Origin: Stenotrophomonas maltophilia
GTDB lineage: Bacteria > Pseudomonadota > Gammaproteobacteria > Xanthomonadales > Xanthomonadaceae
Assembly (NCBI RefSeq): GCF_004920835.1
Contig: NZ_QFHO01000007.1
Span: forward strand, 62,001-126,000
Direction: 5' to 3'
DNA: 64,000 bases
Shown: positions 21,262 to 29,206 of the stretch, piece after piece
How positions within the stretch are numbered: the first letter of the stretch is position 1
Layout: every line of letters starts with the position of its first letter
Position numbers and translations under genes: made by a program
The notes under the pieces: model-generated
What the model saw: the letters and a program-made list of their open reading frames with translations, nothing else
What the model was told of the DNA's origin: nothing
Databases searched by the model: none

Positions 21262-22488
21262 ATGACCGCCGCTGTTGCTCCTTCCACCCGCCGCATGGCC
21301 CTGCTGCTTGCTGGCCTGGCCATGTTCGGTCCGTTCTCGATCGACACCATCTTCCCGGCGTTCCCGCAGCTGGCCCAGCGCCTGGCGGTGGACGAAGTGG
21401 CGGTGCAGCAGACCATCAGCGTGTACCTGCTGTTCTACGGCCTGATGAGCCTGGCCCATGGACCGCTGTCCGACGCCTGGGGCCGCAAGCGGGTGATCCT
21501 CGGCGGTCTGGTGATATTCGTCGGCGCCTCAGTTGGCTGTGCATTGTCTACCGACCTGACCACGCTGCTGGCGTTCCGCGCACTGCAGGGCCTGTCCGCC
21601 GGCGTGGGCATGATCGTCGGCCGCGCGGTGATCCGCGACCTGTACCACGGCCATGACGCACAGCGGCTGATGAGCCAGGTGTCGATGCTGTTCGGCATCG
21701 CCCCGGCGATCGCCCCGATCATCGGTGGCTGGATCCTGCTCAGCGGCGCTGGCTGGCCGTTGATCTTCTGGTTCCTGGTGGTGTTCGCGCTGGTGCTGCT
21801 GGCGGCCACTGCACGCTACCTGCCGGAAACCCATCCGGTCGAGGCGCGCGTGCCGTTGTCACCGCGCGTGCTGCTGCGCGACTACGTGCGCATCGGCTTC
21901 AATCCGCGTTTCCTGCGCCTGGCGCTGGCCGGCAGCATCGGCTTCGGTGGCGTGTTCCTGTACATCTCCTCGGCGCCTGTGTTCGTGATGCAGCACCTGC
22001 ACCTGGGCGAGGGCGGCTTCGCCTGGCTGTTCATTCCCACCATCGGCGGCATGACCACCGGCTCGTTCCTGTCCGGGCGCATGGCCGGGCACAGCAGCCA
22101 CACGCGACAGGTCTCCATCGGTTTCAGCTTGTGTGCGCTGTCGGTGCTGCTGAACATCGGCTACGTCGGCCTGGCACCACAGTTCGCACTGCCGTGGGCG
22201 GTGATGCCGATCTTCCTGGGCGGCATGGGCATGGCGCTGATCTTCCCGATCCTGGCGCTGGCGGTGCTGGACATGTACCCGCACCAGCGCGGCCTGGCCT
22301 CGTCGCTGCAGGCGTTCGTGCAGCTGATGATCAGTACCGTGGTGGCCGGCGTGGTGTCGCCGCTGCTCAGCGCCAGCCCGCTGCACCTGGCACTGGGCCA
22401 GGCCGCGTTCTTCGGCGCCGGCTTTGTGTTCTGGTACTGGGAACACCAGCGCGAGCGCGCGGCGCAGGCAGCCTGCACGGGCCATTGA
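21262..22488 (+). CDS. Bcr/CflA-family MFS drug exporter
   Basis: A 408-residue, 12-helix major facilitator. The N-terminal ...FGPFSIDTIFPAFPQLA, the cytoplasmic loop-2 motif GPLSDAWGRKRVILGG, and the helix-4 RALQGLSAGVGMIVGRAVIRD are typical of the Bcr/CflA drug-proton antiporters (14-TMS members excluded by length). Probable role is efflux of toxic compounds. ATG 21262 is chosen because the longer frame to 21100 reads through promoter-like DNA with no membrane helix. It is divergent from gcvP. Confidence 0.88.
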   Translation: MTAAVAPSTRRMALLLAGLAMFGPFSIDTIFPAFPQLAQRLAVDEVAVQQTISVYLLFYGLMSLAHGPLSDAWGRKRVILGGLVIFVGASVGCALSTDLTTLLAFRALQGLSAGVGMIVGRAVIRDLYHGHDAQRLMSQVSMLFGIAPAIAPIIGGWILLSGAGWPLIFWFLVVFALVLLAATARYLPETHPVEARVPLSPRVLLRDYVRIGFNPRFLRLALAGSIGFGGVFLYISSAPVFVMQHLHLGEGGFAWLFIPTIGGMTTGSFLSGRMAGHSSHTRQVSIGFSLCALSVLLNIGYVGLAPQFALPWAVMPIFLGGMGMALIFPILALAVLDMYPHQRGLASSLQAFVQLMISTVVAGVVSPLLSASPLHLALGQAAFFGAGFVFWYWEHQRERAAQAACTGH

Positions 22489-22630
22489 GCAGCGTGCAGG
22501 GGTAGGGTTGGTGGGGATGCCGGCACATCCTTGCAGCCGCGGACAACCGGACTAGGCTGAGCATTCCAGCCAGCCGGTGCGTGGATGCACGACAGCCAGC
22601 CAATCCGATGTCGTCGCATGAGGTACCCCC

Positions 22631-23527
22631 ATGGCTGCGCAGCAGACCTACCGCCTGTTCGAGGTGGCGCTGAAGGAGCGCCGCGTTCTTTCCCCTTCCC
22701 TGGACCGCATGGTGTTCACCGGTGCCGACGTGGCGCGGATGAAGACCGAAGGCCCGGACCAGCGGATCAAGGTGTTCTTCCCCTTGCCCGGCCAGGAGGT
22801 GCCACAGGTGCCCAGCGGCGAGGACTGGTATCCGCGCTACCGGGCCCTGCCTGATGAGCTGCGGCCGCCGATGCGCACCTACACCATCCGCCAGCTGCGT
22901 GCCGAGCAGGGCGAGGTCGACGTTGATTTCGTCATCCACGGCGTGACCGGGCCCGCTTCGCGCTGGGCCATGCATGCGCGGCCGGGTGACCGTGTCGTGC
23001 TGCTGGCCCCCGATGCCGACTGTGCCGACAGCAGCGAAGGTTGGGAATGGAAGCCGCCGGCCGGTGTCGGCCAGGTACTGCTGGTGGCCGATGAGACGGC
23101 GTTGCCTGCGGTGGCGGGCATCCTGGAGGAACTGGCGGCCATGCCTGATCCGCCGCGCACGCTGGCATTGCTGGAAGTGGCCCAGGCCGGCGACGCGGTG
23201 CCGTTGAAAGCGCCGGGCACCGCCGAGCTGGTGTGGTTGCCGCGTGGGCAGGCCGCCTATGGCCAGCCGCTGCTGCAGGCGGTCCAGGAACGGCTGGCAG
23301 CGACCTCGAGCGTGGCTGCCGGCGATGCGCTGGAAGAGATCGATGTCGACGCGCAGATCCTGTGGGAGCAGGCCGATGCCAGCGTGGCCGGACCGCTGTA
23401 TGCCTGGGTGGCCGGCGAGGCGGGTGCGGTCATGGCGATCCGCCGCCATCTGGTGCGTGACTGCGGGCTGGACCGCCGCGCCATCACCTTCATGGGCTAC
23501 TGGCGGCACGGCAAAGTGCTGGACTGA
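22631..23527 (+). CDS. Siderophore-interacting protein (ViuB/YqjH-type FAD ferric reductase)
   Basis: A 298-residue flavoprotein predicted to release iron from siderophores in the cytoplasm. The FAD-binding domain has the RTYTIRQL signature (about residues 82-89), and the C-terminal NAD(P)H-binding SIP domain has VADETALPAVAGIL, YAWVAGEAGAV and FMGYWRHGK. A GAGG site precedes the ATG. I looked for a Fur box in the 140 bp upstream and saw none that is convincing. No siderophore synthesis or receptor gene is adjacent. Confidence 0.92.
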   Translation: MAAQQTYRLFEVALKERRVLSPSLDRMVFTGADVARMKTEGPDQRIKVFFPLPGQEVPQVPSGEDWYPRYRALPDELRPPMRTYTIRQLRAEQGEVDVDFVIHGVTGPASRWAMHARPGDRVVLLAPDADCADSSEGWEWKPPAGVGQVLLVADETALPAVAGILEELAAMPDPPRTLALLEVAQAGDAVPLKAPGTAELVWLPRGQAAYGQPLLQAVQERLAATSSVAAGDALEEIDVDAQILWEQADASVAGPLYAWVAGEAGAVMAIRRHLVRDCGLDRRAITFMGYWRHGKVLD

Positions 23528-23597
23528 GCGTTGGCGTGAAGCGGTGCTGCGGGCGGGGTGCGTTATCCTTGCGCCCCCCTCGCAGCGGTACCGCATC

Positions 23598-23990
23598 ATG
23601 TCCACCAGCTCCAAGATCCGCCGCGACCAGCGCCGTCGCCAGGAAAAGCAGGCCGCCAACAAGGCAGCCGCGCAGGCCTCGCCGGTGGAGCCGCATGCCG
23701 AACTGCGCGACCCGCAGCGTACGCTGCTGGCCGGTATCGTCCGGCGCGATGGCGAATGGGTGCTGGGCATGGATGGCCGCATCGCCGGCCAGAGCGAGAG
23801 TGCTGCCCAGGTGCTGGCCTTGATCATGCAGGCCGGCGAACTGCACGAACGCAACGGCACGCCGGTGCGCCTGGTGTACTCGGATGCACTGCGTGATGCT
23901 GCGCAGGCCGAAGCGAAGGAAAAGGGCCAGACCTTCGAGGAATTCAAGGCCGAACTGGCCGCAGCGATGGCCGCGAAGAAGAACAGCTGA
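23598..23990 (+). CDS. Conserved hypothetical protein
   Basis: A 130-residue soluble protein. The first 30 residues are basic and helical (SSKIRRDQRRRQEKQAANKA), suggesting nucleic-acid or ribosome contact; a compact middle part (TLLAGIVRRDGEWVLGMDGR) looks like a small beta-sheet and the tail is Ala/Lys/Glu helical. I recognise no family. It lies 70 bp after the siderophore-interacting gene and could be cotranscribed. Confidence 0.65.
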   Translation: MSTSSKIRRDQRRRQEKQAANKAAAQASPVEPHAELRDPQRTLLAGIVRRDGEWVLGMDGRIAGQSESAAQVLALIMQAGELHERNGTPVRLVYSDALRDAAQAEAKEKGQTFEEFKAELAAAMAAKKNS

Positions 23991-24001
23991 CAGGCATTTC
24001 G

Positions 24002-24072
24002 GTAGAGCCGGCCGCTGGCCGGCTGCCCGTTGGGTCTTCATCGCGTAGTTGCCGGACAGCGGCCGGCACTAC
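24002..24072. repeat. SMAG stem-loop repeat pair
   Basis: GTAGAGCCGGCCGCTGGCCGG at 24002 faces TTGCCGGACAGCGGCCGGCACTAC ending at 24072, the same inverted pair layout as at 581-656. It lies between two converging genes, just before their shared terminator. Confidence 0.8.
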
Positions 24073-24075
24073 CAG

Positions 24076-24110
24076 AAAGGGGCGGATCCTCGCGGATCCG
24101 CCCCTTTTTT
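24076..24110. terminator. Bidirectional terminator
   Basis: AAAGGGGCGGATCC pairs with GGATCCGCCCCTTT around TCGC, followed by T6. It serves the converging genes at 23598 and 24110; the last T belongs to the stop codon of the M2 peptidase gene. Confidence 0.9.
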
Positions 24111-26074
24111 CATTTCGCCGCCGGTGCCGCGTTGGCCTGCCAGCCGCACATCTGGCCTTCGTTCTGCTGCTTCAGCCATTCGTTGACCGGGCTGAAGTAC
24201 TCGATCATCGGGCCGGCATCGAGCTTGTCGGTGCCGGTCAGTTCCTTCAGCGTGGCCTGCCACGGCTGGCTGGCACCCTTGCTCAGCATCGCCCAGTACT
24301 TCTGGCCGGCTTCCTTGTTGCCGTAGAAGGTGCACTCATGCAGCGGGCCCTTGTAGCCGGAGGCATCGCACAGGCCCTTGTAGAACTGGAACTGCAGGAT
24401 GCGCGCCAGGAAGTAGCGGGTGTACGGAGTGTTGCCCGGTACGTGGTACTTCGCGCCCGGATCGAAGAACTCTTCGCCGCGGGTGCTGGCCGGGGCCACG
24501 CCCTGGTACTTGGCCTTCAGGTCCCACCACGCCTTGTTGTAGTTGTCGGCGGTGATGGAGCCATCGAACACACCCCAGCGCCAGCGGTCGATCATCAGCC
24601 CGAACGGCAGGAACGACACACCCGACAGCGCCATGCGCATCTGGTTGTTGATGACCGCCTCGCGGCTTTCGGTCGGCGCATCGACCAGGCCGATCGAGCT
24701 GAGGTACTTGGGCGTCATCGCCAGCACGATGGTGTCGCCGATTGCTTCATGGAAGCCATCGTTGGCACCGCCCTGGAACAGCGGCGGCAGCGGGTTGTAG
24801 GCCAGGTCGTAATAGATGTGGCCCAGCTCGTGGTAGATGGTGGTGAAGTTCTCTTCGTTCGGCTTGATGCACATCTTGGTGCGCACGTCGCCTTCCATGT
24901 TCATGTCCCAGGCGCTGGCGTGGCAGACCACATCGCGGTCATCGGGCTTGATGAACTGGGTTTTTTCCCAGTAGGACTGCGGCAGCGACGGCATGCCCAG
25001 CGACACGTAGAAGTCCTGCGCGCGCTCGGTCATCTGCTTGGCGGTGCGCAGTTCGGCCTCGCGCTGCGCCTTGTACTGCGCCGCTACGTTGGCATCCTTG
25101 CCGGCCTTGGCCAGCGCCGCGCTAAGGTTGGTCTGGTACTGCTTTTCCAGCGCTGCAGTGATGTCCAGGCTGCCGGCGCCCGGGTACGGTTCCAGCTGGT
25201 CCCACAGGTTCGACCAGTCCTGCTGCCACATGTTGCCCAGCAGATGCGCCGCGATCAGGCCGTTGCCCACTTCGGCCTTGTCCTTGCCGTAGGTCTTGTC
25301 CAGCTTGCCGCGTGCATAGCAATGCAGCTGCTCGTACATCGGCTTGACCTGCTCCCACAGGCGGTCGGTTTCCGGGCCGATCTGCTCCGGCGGCATGTCG
25401 TAGCCGCTGCGCCACATCTGGCCGGCATCGGTGAAGCCCATGCCCTTGGCACCTTCGTTCACCAGGCCGACAAACTTCTGGTAGTCGCCGCGCATGCTCT
25501 TGGTGGTGCTGTGCCAGCCCTGCCATGCGTCGAGCTGCTTGTCGTAATCGCGGCTGCGCGCCAGCACCTGCTCCAGCTCGCCCAGCTGGCGGCAGGAGTT
25601 CGGATCGTTGGCATCGGTGCAGTACTTGCCGGCACCGTAGCTGCCTTCCATGCGGGTGGCGATCTGGGTCAGTTCTGCCAGCTTGGCCGGGTCACGGGGT
25701 GCCGGCATCGAGGACATCAGCTTCAGCAGGTGGATCGCGCGCTTGCTGTCCTCGCTCATCGGCTTGCCATCGAACTTGGCGGCCTGTTCGATCCAGCTGT
25801 TGAGCTGGGTCAGTGAGCGCTCGTTGGCCTTGGCCGCGATGCGTTCCGAATCACTGTTGATGTAGGTGGAGGACAGCCACTGCGCCGAGGTCATCTCCGG
25901 GTAGGCGGCCTTGAATTCGGCATTGATGCGGGCCACGAACTGGTCGGCGGTTTCGCCGGCCGGGGCGCTGCTGCTGGCGGTGTCGGTGCCTGGCGCAGCT
26001 TCCTTCTTGCAGGCGGCCAGGGCCAGCGTGGCGGCGGCGATTGCCGAGGCCAGCAGGAGATGACGGTGTTTCAC
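24110..26074 (-). CDS. M2-family peptidyl-dipeptidase (ACE-like), lipoprotein
   Basis: A 654-residue zinc metallopeptidase homologous to angiotensin-converting enzyme; such enzymes cut dipeptides from peptide C-termini. The GTG at 26074 is supported by AAGGA at 6 bp and gives a lipoprotein signal peptide ending LALAAC, so it is anchored in the envelope. The catalytic HEXXH is HELGH in TTIYHELGHIYYD, with the third ligand Glu downstream in HEAIGD. The rest is the all-helical M2 fold. Cys pairs (HCYARG, VVCHASAW, KMCIKP) suggest periplasmic disulphides. Confidence 0.93.
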   Translation of the reverse strand: MKHRHLLLASAIAAATLALAACKKEAAPGTDTASSSAPAGETADQFVARINAEFKAAYPEMTSAQWLSSTYINSDSERIAAKANERSLTQLNSWIEQAAKFDGKPMSEDSKRAIHLLKLMSSMPAPRDPAKLAELTQIATRMEGSYGAGKYCTDANDPNSCRQLGELEQVLARSRDYDKQLDAWQGWHSTTKSMRGDYQKFVGLVNEGAKGMGFTDAGQMWRSGYDMPPEQIGPETDRLWEQVKPMYEQLHCYARGKLDKTYGKDKAEVGNGLIAAHLLGNMWQQDWSNLWDQLEPYPGAGSLDITAALEKQYQTNLSAALAKAGKDANVAAQYKAQREAELRTAKQMTERAQDFYVSLGMPSLPQSYWEKTQFIKPDDRDVVCHASAWDMNMEGDVRTKMCIKPNEENFTTIYHELGHIYYDLAYNPLPPLFQGGANDGFHEAIGDTIVLAMTPKYLSSIGLVDAPTESREAVINNQMRMALSGVSFLPFGLMIDRWRWGVFDGSITADNYNKAWWDLKAKYQGVAPASTRGEEFFDPGAKYHVPGNTPYTRYFLARILQFQFYKGLCDASGYKGPLHECTFYGNKEAGQKYWAMLSKGASQPWQATLKELTGTDKLDAGPMIEYFSPVNEWLKQQNEGQMCGWQANAAPAAK

Positions 26075-26157
26075 GGGCGGTCCTTGGGTGGTGAACGACC
26101 GCCGAAGGCTAGTGGGCAGGCGTTGCCACCGCAAGTGGCGGAAGTCGGTAGGGTTCG

Positions 26158-26344
26158 GCAGGGCTGCGCCCTGCACCCGCAGAAGTAACGGCAACGGCCG
26201 AAGCAACAGCAGAAGCGGGCTATCCGTGGGATGGCGGCGCGGCGTGGGCTTGCAGGACACGCCGTAAACCCATCCATGGGGGCTCGATGGCGCCATCCAT
26301 GGCGCCAACGGTCCTGCAAGCCCACACCGCCCCACCTCTGACAG
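26158..26344 (+). repeat. Compound palindromic element, copy 1
   Basis: From left: an 7-bp hairpin (26158-26174), a linker with AACGGCAACGGCCGAAGC, then a long outer stem 26239-26258 with 26311-26330 (19 of 20 paired) enclosing a core from 26253 to 26316 shared with the copies at 41284 and 41559. Inside are two hairpins with TCCA loops (TGGA on the other strand) and the complement of TTTACGGCG. The box CTGACAG closes it. It faces copy 2 head to head. I know no published name for it. Together with copy 2 it fills most of the 607-bp gap before the M2 gene. Confidence 0.75.
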
Positions 26345-26364
26345 ATCGCGGCGGCCGTTGGTGG

Positions 26365-26384
26365 GTGTCGACCTTGGTCGACAC
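26365..26384. repeat. GTCGACC palindrome
   Basis: GTGTCGAC and GTCGACAC form a perfect 8-bp stem around CTTG. A related GTCGACCAAGGTCGAC occurs at 33069. It lies between the two compound elements. Confidence 0.6.
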
Positions 26385-26410
26385 ATCTGTCAGGTATCGA
26401 AAATCAAAAT

Positions 26411-26451
26411 GGGGTCGGATCCGTTTTCCTCAGGAAAACGGATCCGACCCC
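26411..26451. repeat. Perfect 19-bp palindrome (GGGGTCGGATCC family), copy 1
   Basis: Stem 26411-26429 pairs perfectly with 26433-26451 around TCA. A near-identical copy is at 35081-35120. Preceded by an A-rich patch (GAAAATCAAAAT). No T-run follows on either side. Confidence 0.8.
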
Positions 26452-26478
26452 ACGGTCGTTCCATCAGATCGCGGCAAA

Positions 26479-26671
26479 CTGTCGAAGGCGGGGTGGGGCC
26501 GGTTGCGGGGGCGTGAGCCGCATGGATGCGGCGACCGGGCCTACATGGATGTATTTACGGCGCCCCCCGCAACCGGACCCACCCCGCCACCCCTCGGGAA
26601 ACCCGCTTCTGCTGTTGCTTCGGCCGTTGCGGTTGACGTTGCCTCTGCAGGTGCAGGGCTGCAAGCCCTGC
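26479..26671 (-). repeat. Compound palindromic element, copy 2 (downstream of eptA)
   Basis: Starts at the CTGTC box (26479). Outer stem 26487-26510 pairs with 26565-26588 (23 of 24). Inside: hairpin A 26517-26532 (GCCGCA-TGGA-TGCGGC), hairpin B 26542-26553 (TACA-TGGA-TGTA), then TTTACGGCG at 26554-26562. A GTTGC-rich linker follows, then an 8-bp GC hairpin (26653-26671) that ends 10 bp from the stop of the minus-strand eptA gene. In the eptA transcript the GC hairpin therefore comes first. The stems differ from those of the other copies but still pair. Confidence 0.75.
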
Positions 26672-26681
26672 CGAACAACCC

Positions 26682-28331
26682 TCAACCTTCGCAGTTGGCG
26701 AACACGTCGCGGTCGCGCTCGTACAGCGATGTCTTCACCTGCATCAGACCCAGCACCGACGGGAACAGGTTGTCGTGGTCGGTATACGCTGCCGAACGTG
26801 TGCGCAGGCACTGCAGGTTCAATCCGCGGCTGCTGGCGAAGCCCTGCGAGAACCACATCGTCATCGGCACCCGGGTCTGTTCGGCCGGGGCGATCGCGTA
26901 AGGCACGCCGTGCAGGAACAGGCCCTTCTCGCCCAACGACTCGCCATGGTCGGACAGGTAGATCATCGCCGAGTCGTAGTCCTGCATGCCCTGCAACGTG
27001 CCGATGGTCCTGGTCAGGAAGTGATCGGTGTACAACACGGCGTTGTCGTAGCTGTTGGTGATTTCTTCGCGCGAGCAGCGGCCGATGTCACGGGTGTCGC
27101 AGGTCGGGGTGAAGCGTCGGAACGCCGGTGGGTAGCGCTCGAAGTAGGCCGGGCCATGGTTGCCCAGCTGATGCAGCACCACCACCCGGTCGCCCGGTTT
27201 CGCACGTACCTGGGCGGCCAGATCCTGCAACAGGATCTCGTCCATGCAGCGGCCATCGGCACACAGGCCCGGTGTGGTCGCGTCGGACAGCGACTGGAAG
27301 TCCAGGCCCTCGCACACGCCCTTGCAGCCGGACTGGTTGTCACGCCACAACGGGGCGATGCCGGCGCGGTTCAATACGTGCAGCAGCGACTGGTGTGCGC
27401 GGATCTTTTTCTCGTCGTAGTCGTGGCGGCCCCACGGCGAGAACAGACACGGCAGTGAGACTTCGGTGCTGGTGCCGCACGAATGCATGTCGGGGAAATT
27501 GACCACGCTGGCCTGTGCCAGTTCCGGGGTGGTGTTGCGCCCGCCGTTGAGGCCCCAGTTCTGCGCACGCACGGTCTCGCCCATGACGATCACCAGCAGG
27601 CGCGGCTTGCTGGCTGCTGCGCGTGGGGTGGCCTTGGCGTCGGTGCCGATCGGCAGCTTCGGTGCGCGCTGCACCGGGTTGTCGCCGCGCAGTGCACGCG
27701 GCAGGCCGAGCAGTACGTTGGCCGGGGTGGCCAGGTAACGCACTTCGCGCTGGTTGCGCATCAGTGCCGAAACATCCTGGAACGAAATCAGCGCACCGCC
27801 GAGTGCGGTCACCGCCGCCACCACCATGAAGCCGATGCGCCACAACAGGCTGCGGCCCCAGCTGCGGCGGCGCAGCTGCACGCGCCACAGCACCACCATC
27901 GGCAGCACTGCCAGCAGCAATACCGGCCACAGCAGCGACACCGTCATCAGCTCGCGGCTTTCCTTGGGATCGGTCGCCAGCACATTGCGCAGCATGTCCG
28001 CATCCAGATAGATGTGGTAGCGGCTCATGTAATGCGCAGCGAACGCGGTCACCAACAGCAGCACGCTGATCACCACCTTGGCGTTCCAGCGCCAGACCAG
28101 GATGCCCAGCAGCAGGCCGTGCGCGCCCAGCAGCAACAGCAGCAACGAAAGCGCGTAACGCAGGCTGCCCGGATGGCTGGCCATCGCGCTGTGCCAGAAC
28201 AGGCCGTTGCCGGCTACTGCGAAGAACAGGCTGGTCAGCGTGATCAATACTTCGGTGGACAGCTGGGGACGCCAGCGAAGAAGACCCGCCAACGCAGGGA
28301 GGCGGGCGGGGCGTTGGACCGATGCACTCAT
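26682..28331 (-). CDS. eptA: Lipid A phosphoethanolamine transferase (EptA/MCR family)
   Basis: A 549-residue inner-membrane enzyme that moves phosphoethanolamine to lipid A, lowering negative charge and polymyxin binding. Five hydrophobic helices in the first ~200 residues precede the periplasmic sulfatase-like catalytic domain. The nucleophile Thr is in VIVMGETVRAQNWGLNGG; HSCGTSTEVSLPCLFS, the several Cys pairs and YLSDHGESLGEKGLFLHG match the zinc-binding EptA/MCR fold. It overlaps the PAP2 gene by 4 bp (ATGA) and is the last gene of the envelope operon. Substrate inferred from family. Confidence 0.92.
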   Translation of the reverse strand: MSASVQRPARLPALAGLLRWRPQLSTEVLITLTSLFFAVAGNGLFWHSAMASHPGSLRYALSLLLLLLGAHGLLLGILVWRWNAKVVISVLLLVTAFAAHYMSRYHIYLDADMLRNVLATDPKESRELMTVSLLWPVLLLAVLPMVVLWRVQLRRRSWGRSLLWRIGFMVVAAVTALGGALISFQDVSALMRNQREVRYLATPANVLLGLPRALRGDNPVQRAPKLPIGTDAKATPRAAASKPRLLVIVMGETVRAQNWGLNGGRNTTPELAQASVVNFPDMHSCGTSTEVSLPCLFSPWGRHDYDEKKIRAHQSLLHVLNRAGIAPLWRDNQSGCKGVCEGLDFQSLSDATTPGLCADGRCMDEILLQDLAAQVRAKPGDRVVVLHQLGNHGPAYFERYPPAFRRFTPTCDTRDIGRCSREEITNSYDNAVLYTDHFLTRTIGTLQGMQDYDSAMIYLSDHGESLGEKGLFLHGVPYAIAPAEQTRVPMTMWFSQGFASSRGLNLQCLRTRSAAYTDHDNLFPSVLGLMQVKTSLYERDRDVFANCEG

Positions 28332-29095
28332 GCGTTCGCCTCCTGGCGGTTGGGACGGTCCAGCTGACGGCGGATCAGGACGCGTTTGACGATCAGGTAC
28401 AGGCCCAGCGAAAGCAGCCAGCAGATCATTGCAGTGGCAATGTCATGGGAAAGGAAGTGGGCGCCGCGCAGTTGCTGGCCGATGCCGAACACCAGACCAG
28501 CACCGAGGCCGATCCACAACCCGGCCCAGCGCCAGGCAGGACGCCACAACAGCGCGAAGAAGTACAGGCACAGCCAGGCGTAGCCGGCGCTGGCGTGGCC
28601 AGCGGGGAAGCAGGCCTGGGGCGACATGCCGCTTGGGCGCACGGTGAACAGCCCGATGAAAGGCTGGTGGCCGCCGTAGCGCAGCAGGTCCCAGGGGCAT
28701 TCCATCGGCACCAGCGACTTCAGCAGGGAGATCACACCCGTGCCCAGCGCCATGGCAATTACGACATAAAGCAGCGCCCACCGCAGGGTGCGATCGCGAC
28801 CCTTACGCCAGTGGTGGAAGCACAGCAGAATCGCCACAAGGGCAGCTGCCGTGCTCAGCCATTTGCCGGCTTTGTGCACCAGTGTGCGGGTGACAAAGGC
28901 GTCCTGCAGCGCCCAATGGCCGCCTTCGAGGCGGAACAGATGATCGGCCACCCACTGGTCGCCGCCGAAACCCATCAGCAGCGTAAACACGGGCAGACCG
29001 ATTGCGACAGGCAGCCAGAGGTGAGTTACGGCAAATTTTGACGCCAGTGGCGATGTCGCAAGCGGTGCTACCGAATCAATGGGACGGACGGGCAT
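28328..29095 (-). CDS. PAP2-family membrane phosphatase
   Basis: A 255-residue protein with about six membrane helices and the three PAP2 motifs: a KSLVPMECPWDL segment, PAGHASAGYAW (PSGH-type), and RGAHFLSHD with the catalytic His. PAP2 enzymes remove phosphate from lipid substrates such as undecaprenyl pyrophosphate, phosphatidylglycerophosphate or lipid A. Between arnT-type and eptA genes it most likely acts on lipid A or on the donor lipid by-products. No strong ribosome site is visible at the ATG chosen. Confidence 0.88.
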   Translation of the reverse strand: MPVRPIDSVAPLATSPLASKFAVTHLWLPVAIGLPVFTLLMGFGGDQWVADHLFRLEGGHWALQDAFVTRTLVHKAGKWLSTAAALVAILLCFHHWRKGRDRTLRWALLYVVIAMALGTGVISLLKSLVPMECPWDLLRYGGHQPFIGLFTVRPSGMSPQACFPAGHASAGYAWLCLYFFALLWRPAWRWAGLWIGLGAGLVFGIGQQLRGAHFLSHDIATAMICWLLSLGLYLIVKRVLIRRQLDRPNRQEANA

Positions 29096-29206
29096 GCTGG
29101 GAAAGGGCGGTTCGGGAATCCGCGGTCATGCTCGTCATCTGGATGTCGGAGAAGGGTCGGACGCTCGTTCGTGCCGGGTTAATGTTTGCCCGGCACATGT
29201 CAACGT

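Noticed and set aside
22489..22630. Fur box ahead of the siderophore-interacting gene
   Set aside because: I looked for an AT-rich inverted GATAAT-type site and found none; the region is GC-rich.
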